Shown: positions 45,378 through 54,463, counted from the first letter of the stretch. The stretch: 64,000 nt of DNA from CAVVUF01 sp963751425 (GCA_963751425.1 CAVVUF010000001.1:1674001-1738000), one strand, 5' to 3'. Notes: generated by a model from the sequence alone, not told the origin. A program made the numbers and translations.

Positions 45378-46273
45378 CCAGGTTAATGAAAATTGGTGAC
45401 CGTTTGGTCGGTGAGGGACAACCCGCTTTAATCATTGCAGAGATCGGGATCAACCATAATGGTGATTTGGAAATTGCAAAACAAATGATTGATGCCGCCG
45501 TACATAGCGGCGTGGATGCCGTGAAATTTCAAAAAAGGACTCCAGAATTGTGTGTGCCTCCAGATCAACGCAATCAAATGCGCGAGACGCCGTGGGGTTA
45601 CATCACATATATGGATTATCGTTACAAGGTCGAATTTGATCAAGAAGCTTACCAGGAAATTGATCGGCATTGTAAAGAAAAGGGAATTACCTGGTTTGCT
45701 TCAGTTTGGGATGAGCCATCGGTAGACTTCTTGGAACCATTTGCTCCTTGTTGCTATAAGATACCTTCCGCCTCTCTGACAGATCATAATCTGCTCCGCC
45801 ACCTGAAGAAGACTGGGCGTCCATTGATCTTGTCAACCGGGATGTCCACCTTTGAACAAATCACAGAAGCGGTGCATATACTGGGCGAAGACAACCTGGT
45901 TTTAGCCCACGCCACAAGCACGTATCCTTGTGAGCCAGATGAGCTGAATTTAAAAATGATCCAAACGCTCCGTGAAACTTTTTCTTGCCCGATTGGATAT
46001 TCTGGTCATGAAGTAGGTTTAATTCCATCTGTGGTTGCCGTGGCATTGGGCGCCTGTATGGTTGAACGCCATATCACCCTGGACAGGGCGATGTGGGGCA
46101 GCGACCAGGCAGCATCTGTTGAGCCGGGTGGTTTTGAGCGGTTGGTAAAATATGTCCGTGTAACGGAAGCTTCCATGGGAGATGGCATCAAGCGTGTGTA
46201 CGAAAGCGAGCTGGCTTCCCTTCGGAAATTACGCAGAGTGCAACAATTATCCTCAGGACAAAATGGCCAATAG
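45374..46273 (+). CDS. NeuB-family nonulosonic acid synthase lacking the SAF domain
   Basis: 299 residues covering only the TIM barrel: IIAEIGINHNGDLEIAKQMI and KFQKR, then SVWDEPSVDFLE, YKIPSASLTDH, LILSTGMS, GYSGHE, ERHITLDRAMWGSDQAAS, and an end near ESELASLRKLRR. Enzymes of this family join phosphoenolpyruvate to a hexose or hexosamine (sometimes 6-phosphate). The usual C-terminal SAF domain, seen in the NeuB at 31.0 kb, is absent without sign of truncation. Together with the phosphatase fused upstream this would fit a phosphate-dependent route such as KDN-9-phosphate or Neu5Ac-9-phosphate synthesis. AAGGAG is well placed before the ATG. Confidence 0.87.
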   Translation: MTRLMKIGDRLVGEGQPALIIAEIGINHNGDLEIAKQMIDAAVHSGVDAVKFQKRTPELCVPPDQRNQMRETPWGYITYMDYRYKVEFDQEAYQEIDRHCKEKGITWFASVWDEPSVDFLEPFAPCCYKIPSASLTDHNLLRHLKKTGRPLILSTGMSTFEQITEAVHILGEDNLVLAHATSTYPCEPDELNLKMIQTLRETFSCPIGYSGHEVGLIPSVVAVALGACMVERHITLDRAMWGSDQAASVEPGGFERLVKYVRVTEASMGDGIKRVYESELASLRKLRRVQQLSSGQNGQ

Positions 46274-47666
46274 CGATAAGATTTCAGCATCGTTCCGTGA
46301 TCCGAGTGGTTTTCTTTTCCGGCGGGAAGGAATTCTCTACCGTCAGGTGAATCAATCCTATCAGGCAAATTATGAACGCCTGATGGAATTGGGTTTGTAT
46401 GAGAAGCTGGTGAATTCTGGAGCGCTTATCCGTCACCAGGAGGTAGAGCTAAAGCCGGAAAGCTCAGGCGTGCCCGAAACAGCTGCAGCCGCATACAAAA
46501 TAATTCAGCCTGAGCTGATCCCTTTTATTTCATATCCATATGAATGGAGTTTCTCACAGCTAAAAGCTGCCGCCCTCTTGACTTTGAAGGTTCAAAAAGC
46601 AGCACTGGACCATGGAATGTCGCTCAAAGATGCCAGTGCATATAATATTCAATTCATAGGCTACAAACCAGTTCTAATCGATACGCTGTCCTTTGAAACA
46701 TACCTGGAGGGTCAACCCTGGGTGGCATATCGCCAGTTCTGCCAGCATTTTCTGGCACCTTTGGCTCTGATGTCCATGCGCGATGTGCGTCTAAACCAAT
46801 TATTGAGAATTTACATCGATGGAGTACCTTTAGACTTGGCGAGTAAAATGCTCCCAGCCAAGACACGCCTCAACTTCTCCATTGCCACTCATATTCATTT
46901 GCACGCCTCCGCGCAGCAGCGTTACGCAGATAAAGCAGTGAAAAAAGAGACCCTGTCTGGCAAAATGAGCAAAATATCTTTCTTGGGGCTGCTGGATAGC
47001 CTGGAGACATTGACCCGTAACCTTGCCTGGAAACCGGCTGGCACAGAATGGGGGAGTTATTACAAAGAAACAAATTACTCCGAGAAGTCTTTGGAACATA
47101 AACGTCAAATCGTGAAAGATTTTCTGGACTCAGTTCATCCAGAAAAGGTTTGGGACTTAGGTGCAAATACTGGATTGTTCAGTCGACTTGCCTGCGATCA
47201 AGGAGCTTTGACAGTGGCTTTTGATATTGACCCGGCAGCAGTGGACTTGAATTATCAGGAAGCCGCGCGTAAAAAGGATACCCACATCTTACCCCTGGTA
47301 CTTGACCTGACCAATCCCAGCCCGAGCCTGGGTTGGCGGAACAAAGAGCGGATGTCTCTTATGGAACGTGGCCCGGCAGATGCAGTGATGGCTTTAGCAT
47401 TAATCCATCACCTGGCGATCTCAAATAATGTTCCTCTCGAGAGTCTGTCAGATTTTTTTGCGAGTATCGCACCCTGGCTCATTATTGAATTTGTGCCAAA
47501 GACAGATACTCAGGTGGAGCGGCTTCTGTCTACCCGGGCAGATATATTTCCAGATTATGATCAAAAAGGATTTGAACAAGCTTTTCGGAAAAATTTCGTA
47601 ATTCGCGAACTCATGCCGGTGCAGGATTTAGAACGGCTGTTATATCTGATGGAAAGATTAGCTTGA
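46263..47666 (+). CDS. Kinase-like domain fused to class I SAM methyltransferase
   Basis: 467 residues from the ATG at 46263, overlapping neuB by 11 bases. The N-terminal half (about 10-250) has no methyltransferase motif but contains LKDASAYNIQF (121-131) followed by PVLIDTLSF (136-144). The spacing and residues resemble the catalytic D..xxN and the metal-binding D of aminoglycoside/lipopolysaccharide kinase folds. The C-terminal half has the SAM motif VWDLGANTGLFSRLA (near 296-310), AFDIDPAA and ALALIHHL. I know similar proteins in polysaccharide loci but no characterised activity. It may methylate, and possibly phosphorylate, a sugar terminus. The kinase link is inference from two short motifs. 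Confidence 0.68.
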   Translation: MANSDKISASFRDPSGFLFRREGILYRQVNQSYQANYERLMELGLYEKLVNSGALIRHQEVELKPESSGVPETAAAAYKIIQPELIPFISYPYEWSFSQLKAAALLTLKVQKAALDHGMSLKDASAYNIQFIGYKPVLIDTLSFETYLEGQPWVAYRQFCQHFLAPLALMSMRDVRLNQLLRIYIDGVPLDLASKMLPAKTRLNFSIATHIHLHASAQQRYADKAVKKETLSGKMSKISFLGLLDSLETLTRNLAWKPAGTEWGSYYKETNYSEKSLEHKRQIVKDFLDSVHPEKVWDLGANTGLFSRLACDQGALTVAFDIDPAAVDLNYQEAARKKDTHILPLVLDLTNPSPSLGWRNKERMSLMERGPADAVMALALIHHLAISNNVPLESLSDFFASIAPWLIIEFVPKTDTQVERLLSTRADIFPDYDQKGFEQAFRKNFVIRELMPVQDLERLLYLMERLA

Positions 47667-47699
47667 GATCTTTGTTTTCTCGAATCGAAGAATTGCCTG

Positions 47700-49310
47700 A
47701 TGCACGAATGGCGCGATACGCGTGGCAATCTGCGTCTGCTGAGGACCGGGCTGCGGGTGGCTTACCAGTCTCATCCCCAAAAGGGACGGAAACCAGTTGC
47801 TATTTTTAATGCATCGACTCGTATAAGCCGGGTTAGCTTAAACGCTGCATTTTCTCTGCTGACAGCCTGGGGATTACAGCTTGCCGGCATTCCAGTGGTC
47901 CATTTTGTATGCAAAGCGGGAATGAGCCGCTGTGTTTTGGGTACCAATCGAGACGATGAGACATCCTTGCCTCCCTGCCAGTCCTGCATCGCTCAAACCA
48001 ATCGCTTACTGGTCAGTGCTCCGGTTATCTGGTTCTCTTACGAACAAACTTCAGAGCTTGCCAGAGAAATCCAGAAGATGGGAATCTCAGAATTAAGCAC
48101 CTTTCAGTATCCTTTGAAAATCGGAGAAAATATTGAAAAGGAGCTGCCTCTGGGTCATTTGGTGACACCAGCTTTACGCTGGGTTCTTCGCCGTCATCAC
48201 CTGATCGATGATGAGCCAACTCGCTTCATTTGCCGTGAATACATCCTGTCTGCATACAATGTAGCCCGTGAATTTGTAAAGTTTTTGGATGATGTCGATC
48301 CGCAGTGTGTCCTTTTATTTAATGGACAATTTTTTCCGGAAGCCACGGCACGCTGGATCTCAGTACAGCGTGGGATCCGTGTGATTACACACGAAGTTGG
48401 CTTGAGACCATTGACAGCCTTTTTCACAGAAGGGGAAGCCACTGCTTATCCATTGACCATACCCCATGATTTTATGCTTTCGGAAACACAAAATGCTCAG
48501 TTGGATGAATACCTGGCCCAAAGGTTCCAGGGGCAGTTTTCGATGGCGGGCATTCGTTTCTGGTCTGAGATAAGCAAGCTTGGTCAAGATTTTCTAGATC
48601 TTGCTGCAGGCTTTGAGCAAATCGTCCCGATATTTACAAATGTTATCTTTGATACCAGCCAGCCGCATTCCAATACCATCTTTCCGCATATGTTTGCCTG
48701 GCTTGATATGATCCTGGAAATTGCCCGGCACCACAAAGAGACCTTGTTTGTAATTCGCGCGCACCCAGATGAAATTCGTCCAGGTAAAGAAAGCCGGGAG
48801 AGCGTGCATCAATGGATTCGGGAAAACCAGGTTGAGAATTTACCGAATATTTTATTTGTCGAAGCGCATAAACCGCTCAGCTCTTATGAATTGATCCAGC
48901 GCTCGAAGTTCATTTTGATCTATAACTCCACCATTGGATTGGAAGCTTCCATCTTGGGCAAGCCAGTTTTATGTGGCGGGCGCTCAAGATTCACGCAGAT
49001 CCCAACGGTATTTTTTCCCTCATCCCAAGAGAAATACAGGGAAATGACAGAAAAATTCCTGGATGCAGATTCAATACAGGTTCCAGCAGAGTTTCTGCTG
49101 AATGCCCGCAGGTTTTTATATTATCAATTATTTTATTCGTCTTTACCGTTTGGAGAATTCCTTGAAGAAGATGGAGTTTGGCCCGGTTTTGTTCGCTTAC
49201 GCTCCTTCAACTGGAAACAGGTATTGCCTCAAAATTCCGCCACAATGGCCGTGATTCAGGAAGGGCTCCTGGAAGGCGGAGATTTCATGTGGAAGGAGCA
49301 TTCGAGATAA
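47700..49310 (+). CDS. Capsule-type GT-B glycosyltransferase with N-terminal cysteine motif
   Basis: 536 residues. The C-terminal half has FVIRAHPDEIRPGKESRES, NILFVEAHKPLSSYEL, and FILIYNSTIGLEASILGKP, the donor-binding core of KpsC/KpsS-like capsule proteins. The N-terminal half carries four cysteines at C71, C78, C93 and C96 (CKAGMSRC and PPCQSC), spaced like a metal or iron-sulfur site. I recall similar cysteine patterns in other surface-carbohydrate proteins, but their role is unknown to me. The gene starts 33 bases after the methyltransferase fusion. It could transfer the nonulosonic acid made by the module upstream. Confidence 0.68.
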   Translation: MHEWRDTRGNLRLLRTGLRVAYQSHPQKGRKPVAIFNASTRISRVSLNAAFSLLTAWGLQLAGIPVVHFVCKAGMSRCVLGTNRDDETSLPPCQSCIAQTNRLLVSAPVIWFSYEQTSELAREIQKMGISELSTFQYPLKIGENIEKELPLGHLVTPALRWVLRRHHLIDDEPTRFICREYILSAYNVAREFVKFLDDVDPQCVLLFNGQFFPEATARWISVQRGIRVITHEVGLRPLTAFFTEGEATAYPLTIPHDFMLSETQNAQLDEYLAQRFQGQFSMAGIRFWSEISKLGQDFLDLAAGFEQIVPIFTNVIFDTSQPHSNTIFPHMFAWLDMILEIARHHKETLFVIRAHPDEIRPGKESRESVHQWIRENQVENLPNILFVEAHKPLSSYELIQRSKFILIYNSTIGLEASILGKPVLCGGRSRFTQIPTVFFPSSQEKYREMTEKFLDADSIQVPAEFLLNARRFLYYQLFYSSLPFGEFLEEDGVWPGFVRLRSFNWKQVLPQNSATMAVIQEGLLEGGDFMWKEHSR

Positions 49311-49326
49311 ACAGGATGGGTAAATC

Positions 49327-50928
49327 ATGATGATGCCCAAGGAAAAGAAAAATCTTGAAGACCTCCTAAAAGGCTGGCTGTTTTATCTTCCGCTGATTTT
49401 ATGTGTTTTACTGATGCTGCCGCGCCTGCTCTCGCCACAGTTCGGTCTCTTTGATGATGGCAAGACACTTCTCGCAGCAAAAGAGATGGCCAAGAATCCC
49501 TCTTACTTCACCTTTGAAGCCGATGAAGGTCGCTTCCGACCGGTCTACTGGCTGTACTTCAGTACCCTCAATTGGATCTTTGGTGACAACCCCTTCTGGT
49601 ATTTCCTGGGAAATACCATATTATTGATCCTCGCCACCTGGCTGCTCATGGTTTTCACCCAGATGGTCACAGGGAGACGGGTTCAGACCTGGATCGCAGG
49701 TTTATTTTTTGTGCTGTCAGGGCCAGTGATCGAAAATTATTATACCCTTTCGAAAGGTGAACCGCTTCAAGTGGTGTTGTTGTTGTTTTCCATGCTAAGC
49801 TCTGCCTGGATCGTGCAAACTCGGAACCTTTGGAAGCGAGGGCTGTACGCGATACTGGGGGTGCTGGCTGCTGTCGGCGCCTTGGCAGTTAAAGAAACAA
49901 CCATCGTGATGATTCCGATTAGTCTGGCATGGTTGGTTCTGGCATGGATACGCAGTCGAAAACCTGTGGAAAAAGAGTTTCCGCTGGTCTGGGGTAAGAT
50001 GGCTTCAGGTGTACTGCTGGTCATTTCGTCAGTCAGCGCTGGAATTTTCCTGGTACTCCGCCGGCTCATGATCGACGCGGTATTGACCGAAGGCCACTAC
50101 ACCAACGATTATGCAATCCGGGTTGAGACAATCCTGGCCTCGCTTGTGCGTTGGTTTGGTTGGCTGCTCAGGGATTTTTTGTTTCTATTGCCTTTAGTCT
50201 TCTTAGCGCTCCTATGGCTGATCGTAAGAAAGAAATCTGCTGACAGGGGATTCATGATCGAGTTGATCATTTGGATGGGGGGCTGGGCAGCGATTTATTT
50301 ACCCTGGTACTTCATGGCTGAATATTACATGCTGCCTTTTACCCTGGGTGTGGCGATTTTATTAGGCGCTGTTGTAGAAATTGCCCGAGAGTCGCTGTCA
50401 ATGGCGCAGAGCCGGATGCGCTGGGTGACGGTGGTTTGCCTCGGCACGTCAATTCTATTATTTGGAGTGACTTTATTCAATAATGCCTCGAATGCCGGGA
50501 TTCAGCTCGCTGTAGACGCCGCCAACGCGAAAATGTTAAAGAACCTGGTAAAAACCGCTCCTCCCGGTAGTTATGTAATGATTAATATTCAATACCCCAA
50601 TGAATATACCAATCAAATTCCCATGTATATCAATTCCATTTTAGGACGCCCAGATATCAAAGTAGATTACTTCCGTTCTCAATCCCCCTTGGGTACAGCC
50701 AGCGGCAGCACAGGTCACAACCTGATCATCACGCCTGTAGTGAAAAACCAACCGATTTTAACGGTCAGAATGGGAGTTGTAGAGCCTACGCAAGAGATAT
50801 GGCTAAGCCTTTTGGATAATTACCTGATTTTGGATGATTGGCAAATGATCTCCAGCTCACAGGTTCGATTCCCGTTAGCTGATCGTAGATTTTTCAAGAA
50901 TATTCTGTCCGTTTTTGAAAGGGCGTAA
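49327..50928 (+). CDS. GT-C-type membrane glycosyltransferase
   Basis: 533 residues with about eleven helices. The first loop has LFDDGKTLLAAKEMAKN and RFRPVYWLYFSTLNWIFG, resembling the acidic catalytic loop and PVYW region of GT39-like proteins, though it is not close to the paralogue trio. A large extracytoplasmic tail follows from about residue 395. Immediately downstream is a DPM/GtrB-like GT2 that could make its polyprenyl-phosphate donor, a pairing also seen at 14-18 kb. The ATG at 49327 is 17 bases after the previous stop. Confidence 0.62.
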   Translation: MMMPKEKKNLEDLLKGWLFYLPLILCVLLMLPRLLSPQFGLFDDGKTLLAAKEMAKNPSYFTFEADEGRFRPVYWLYFSTLNWIFGDNPFWYFLGNTILLILATWLLMVFTQMVTGRRVQTWIAGLFFVLSGPVIENYYTLSKGEPLQVVLLLFSMLSSAWIVQTRNLWKRGLYAILGVLAAVGALAVKETTIVMIPISLAWLVLAWIRSRKPVEKEFPLVWGKMASGVLLVISSVSAGIFLVLRRLMIDAVLTEGHYTNDYAIRVETILASLVRWFGWLLRDFLFLLPLVFLALLWLIVRKKSADRGFMIELIIWMGGWAAIYLPWYFMAEYYMLPFTLGVAILLGAVVEIARESLSMAQSRMRWVTVVCLGTSILLFGVTLFNNASNAGIQLAVDAANAKMLKNLVKTAPPGSYVMINIQYPNEYTNQIPMYINSILGRPDIKVDYFRSQSPLGTASGSTGHNLIITPVVKNQPILTVRMGVVEPTQEIWLSLLDNYLILDDWQMISSSQVRFPLADRRFFKNILSVFERA

Positions 50929-51031
50929 TTTTTGTGAGAGATCAGCCCCACTTCTGGATACTCGCGAGTTTTCTTATGGTTGGAAAATTTACGAGCTGGA
51001 TTTACCATAAACAGAACCGCAAAGGGTCTAT

Positions 51032-52012
51032 ATGTTACACGAACTAATCGATGTGGATCTCGTCATCCCGGTTTACAATGAAGAAGCAGTTTTGATGACT
51101 TTCCATCAAAATCTCCTATCAGTGCTTGATAAACTTCCATATCATTTTTGGATCTATTATGTAAATGATGGCTCTACAGATCACACGCAAGAATCCCTTG
51201 AGCAACTGGCAGCGAGCGATCCCCGTGTAAAACCAATCAACTTGAGCAAGAATTTTGGTCACCAGGCAGCCTTGACAGCTGGCCTCGAGCACACCCAGAA
51301 CGAGGTCGTGATCTGCATGGATGGCGATGGGCAGCATCCACCCGTCCTCATTCCCCAAATGATCGACCTTTACCTCCAGGGATATGATCTGGTTTTGACA
51401 GAAAGAATTGAAGCCCAGAAAACATCTTTCAAGAAAATCTCATCCTCTCTTTTCTATTGGATGATCAACCTGTTGGGTGATACAAGAATAACACCTGGTG
51501 CGGCTGATTTTCGTTTGATGTCCAGGCAAGTTGTGGATGCACTAAAACAAATGCCAGAATACCACCGGTTTTTGCGAGGGATGATTGCCTGGATCGGTTA
51601 TAAATCCATCATTTTGCCATTTACGCAACCTGTACGGATTGCTGGGGAGTCAAAATACACTTTCAAGAAAATGCTTAACCTGGCTTTAGATGCTATTTTT
51701 TCATTTTCGTTGATACCGCTGCAGATAGGCCTGGCAGCAGGTTTGTTTTTCTTCTTCTTGGCTTTTTTGGAAGTGATCTACGTCTTAAGTTTATGGATTG
51801 GGGGAAACCGCCTCAGTCTGGCTCCTGGCTGGAGCTCATTGATGTTTGTAGTCTTGTGTGTAGGCGGTTTTCTGATGATCAATTTAGGAGTGATTGGGGC
51901 TTATATTGGGTACATTTACCAAGAGGTGAAACGTAGACCCATTTATCTGATGCGATCCGAACACCCTTTCAAAGAGTCAACGGATGAAAACAAGGAGAGA
52001 GCAGACACATGA
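51032..52012 (+). CDS. GtrB/DPM1-like GT2 polyprenyl-phosphate glycosyltransferase
   Basis: 326 residues. The GT-A domain shows LVIPVYNEE, VNDGSTDHT, LSKNFGHQAALTAGLEH and the catalytic DGDGQHPP near residue 95. Two C-terminal membrane helices lie near 232-258 and 272-298, and the tail ends in a charged segment. This is the standard architecture of GtrB-type enzymes that load undecaprenyl phosphate with a hexose. It likely feeds the GT-C protein just upstream. The ATG follows AAAGGGT; about 100 bases of spacer precede it. The next gene overlaps by four bases. Confidence 0.87.
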   Translation: MLHELIDVDLVIPVYNEEAVLMTFHQNLLSVLDKLPYHFWIYYVNDGSTDHTQESLEQLAASDPRVKPINLSKNFGHQAALTAGLEHTQNEVVICMDGDGQHPPVLIPQMIDLYLQGYDLVLTERIEAQKTSFKKISSSLFYWMINLLGDTRITPGAADFRLMSRQVVDALKQMPEYHRFLRGMIAWIGYKSIILPFTQPVRIAGESKYTFKKMLNLALDAIFSFSLIPLQIGLAAGLFFFFLAFLEVIYVLSLWIGGNRLSLAPGWSSLMFVVLCVGGFLMINLGVIGAYIGYIYQEVKRRPIYLMRSEHPFKESTDENKERADT

Positions 52013-52681
52013 GTAAAATTGCAGCCTTGGTGCCCATGCGGCATCATTCGCAGCGAGTACCGGGAAAGAATTACCGGCTACTAGCAGGAAAACCTTTGTT
52101 TCATCACATAATAGGAACTCTTTTGGCTTGCCCGCTCATTGATGAGGTGGTTGTAGATACAGATAGCCAGCCTGTGATGCAGAGCTTGCGGGAGGTTTTC
52201 CCACAAGTGAAATTATTGGAACGCCCCGAGTTTTTACGCTCAGACACAATCCCCATGAATGAGATCCTTGCGTATGATACCAGCCAGGTGGAGGCAGATT
52301 TCTATCTGCAAACGCACAGCACGAATCCCCTCCTTAGCAGCGAGTCCATCCAGCGTGCCTTGCAAACCTTTTTATCCAGCTATCCCATGTATGATTTGCT
52401 CTTTTCTGTGACTCGCCTGCAAACCCGCTTATGGGATCAGCTCGGGCGGGCAATCAATCACAACCCTGCCATCCTGCTCCAGACCCAAGATCTACCACCT
52501 GTTTATGAAGAAAACTCTTGCATGTACCTGTTTACACGCCAAACTTTACTCTCCCGCCGGAACCGATTAGGGTGAACGGCCCATGATGTTCGAGATCGAC
52601 GCTGCAGAAGCCTGGGATATCGATGAAGAGTTGGATTTTTTGCTCGTCGAATTTCTTATCGATCACTCCCCCCAAAATTGA
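52009..52681 (+). CDS. Cytidylyltransferase-family protein, NeuA-like (reading frame broken near its end)
   Basis: About 224 residues once one G at about 52570-52573 is removed; the restored tail runs GERPMMFEIDAAEAWDID to a TGA at 52679-52681. The N-terminus ALVPMRHHSQRVPGKNYR is the CTP-binding loop of acylneuraminate cytidylyltransferases, and EVVVDTDSQ and LQTHSTNPLLSSESI follow, where most homologues have PTSP. YEENSCMYLFTRQTLL and EAWDIDEELDF are also family features. It starts a three-gene block with a hydroxyacid dehydrogenase and an SDR, suggesting activation of an unusual acidic sugar. It overlaps the GT2 gene upstream by four bases. Confidence 0.82.
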
Positions 52682-52693
52682 AGGATTATTCGT

Positions 52694-53666
52694 ATGACTC
52701 AATTCACAATTTTATTCACGGCACCTTATATGATCCCCCTGATTTCCACGATTTAAACCATTTTTTGAGAAATATGCGCTGGATCTGATCATTCCAGAAG
52801 TAAATGAACGGCTAGAGGAGACCGATTTGATGAAATATGCCGGACAGTATGATGGCACAATTTGCGGCGACGACCGGTATACAAGCCAGGTTTTACAAGC
52901 CTGTGCACCTCGCCTGAAAGTAATTGCCAAATGGGGAACGGGAATCGACTCGATTGACCAACTAGAAGCGAAACGGCTGGGCATCTCAGTCCGAAATACA
53001 CCGAATGCGTTCACATTGCCGGTAGCAGACACAGTGATGGGTTACCTTTTGGCTTTTGCCCGTTGCCAACCCTGGATGGATCGAGCCTTGAAAGCAGGTC
53101 ACTGGGAAAAAATCCCAGGAGTATCATTGAGCGAATGTACACTAGGCGTCATCGGTGTAGGGAATTGCGGAAAAGCAATCTTACGGAGGGCGCGCGGGTT
53201 TGGAATGAAGCTATTGGGGAATGATATTATCCCCATTGCACCAGATTTCATCTTGGAAAATGGGGTTGAGATGACTTCACTGGATGATTTGCTGGCCCGC
53301 TCCGATTTTGTGAGCTTAAACTGTGATCTTAACCCTACCAGTTTTCACCTGATGAATGAAAAAACTCTTTCATTAATGAAACCAGGTGCTGTACTGGTCA
53401 ATGCATCCCGAGGAGCAGTGATTGATGAACCAGCCTTGATCAGAGCTTTACAATCTAAAACCATTGCCGGTGCTGCATTGGATGTCTTTGAAAAGGAGCC
53501 TTTGCCATCAGACAGTCCTTTACTGGAGATGGATCATGTGTTACTGGCACCCCATAATGCCAATTCCAGCCCAGCAGCCTGGGAAAGGGTGCATCAAAAT
53601 ACCCTGAGCAATTTAATGGGGGGCTTGGGTCTGTCTTATGATCCTGAATATTTGAGAACTTTATAG
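52694..53666 (+). CDS. D-isomer-specific 2-hydroxyacid dehydrogenase (SerA-like, reading frame broken near the start)
   Basis: About 324 residues if one base is removed near 52745-52757; the start MTQFTILFTAPYMIP then joins RFKPFFEKYALDLIIPEV. The ATG at 52694 has AAGGA eight bases upstream. The NAD-binding motif GVIGVGNCGKAI and catalytic residues are present: R in NASRGAVID, E in FEKEPLP and H in LAPHNAN. WGTGIDSID is also typical of phosphoglycerate dehydrogenase relatives. Its place between a NeuA-like gene and an SDR indicates a role in making or processing a 2-keto or 2-hydroxy sugar acid rather than serine synthesis. That is inference. Confidence 0.83.
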
Positions 53667-53677
53667 AAAGGGAAACG

Positions 53678-54454
53678 ATGAGCAGCTCTGAAGCAGGTTG
53701 TGCGAAAACGGTATTAATTACTGGGGCTGGAGGCGGAATTGGCCGAGCAACTGTAAAGTTGTTTTCAGAATATGGTTGGCAGGTCATTGGAGTAGATCGG
53801 AATCCCTTTGGTGAGCCTTTTCCAGAGAAGGGATTATATATAGAGGCAGATATTTCAGTTGGTGCAAATCTTGAAGGGATCTACAGGCGCGCCCAAGAAT
53901 TTACAAACTGCCTGCACGCCTTGGTAAATAACGCCGCAATCCAAATCTCGAAACCGATGTTGGAGACGAGTGTGGAGGAATGGGATGCGGTGATGGCATC
54001 GAATTTGCGGTCAGTTTTCCTGGGTGTGAAGCTGGCGCATCCGCTTATGAAGAATGCAGGCGGAGGTGCTATTGTGAACATCTCCTCAGTGCATGCAGTG
54101 GCCACCTCGATGAATATCGCCGCTTATGCTGCCAGCAAGGGAGGCTTATTGGCGCTAACCCGCGCCATGGCGATCGAATTTGCCACAGATAATATCCGGG
54201 TCAACGCCATCCTGCCAGGAGCGGTTGATACGCCCATGCTGCGGGCTGGATTTAACCGTGGGCATATGGGTGGTGGAAATATTCAGGAGCGCTTGGACAA
54301 CCTGGCGAGCAAAACCGTCAACGGCAGGGTAGGTCGACCGGAAGAAATTGCCCACGCCATCTATTTCCTGGCAGATGAAACCCAATCCTCTTTTATGACC
54401 GGACAGGCTTTGATTGTCGATGGCGGGGCTACTGCCCGGCTGAGTACAGAGTAA
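53678..54454 (+). CDS. Classical short-chain dehydrogenase/reductase
   Basis: 258 residues with TGAGGGIGRAT as NAD motif, NNAA in VNNAAIQISKP, the catalytic serine in NISSVHAV, and YAASKGGLLALTRAMA as the YxxxK site. It closes with the common FMTGQALIVDGGATA. SDRs of this type act on keto groups of sugars or acyl chains, and the substrate is unknown. It begins 11 bases after the hydroxyacid dehydrogenase and is likely part of the same small pathway. It resembles the SDR at 43.3 kb only at the family level. Confidence 0.85.
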   Translation: MSSSEAGCAKTVLITGAGGGIGRATVKLFSEYGWQVIGVDRNPFGEPFPEKGLYIEADISVGANLEGIYRRAQEFTNCLHALVNNAAIQISKPMLETSVEEWDAVMASNLRSVFLGVKLAHPLMKNAGGGAIVNISSVHAVATSMNIAAYAASKGGLLALTRAMAIEFATDNIRVNAILPGAVDTPMLRAGFNRGHMGGGNIQERLDNLASKTVNGRVGRPEEIAHAIYFLADETQSSFMTGQALIVDGGATARLSTE

Positions 54455-54463
54455 GGAAAGCAC

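Noticed and set aside
50934..51050. Small reading frame (GTG start, about 38 codons, hydrophobic centre) before the GT2 gene
   Set aside because: No ribosome site, overlaps the GT2 start, and no similarity I can recognise. Kept as spacer.
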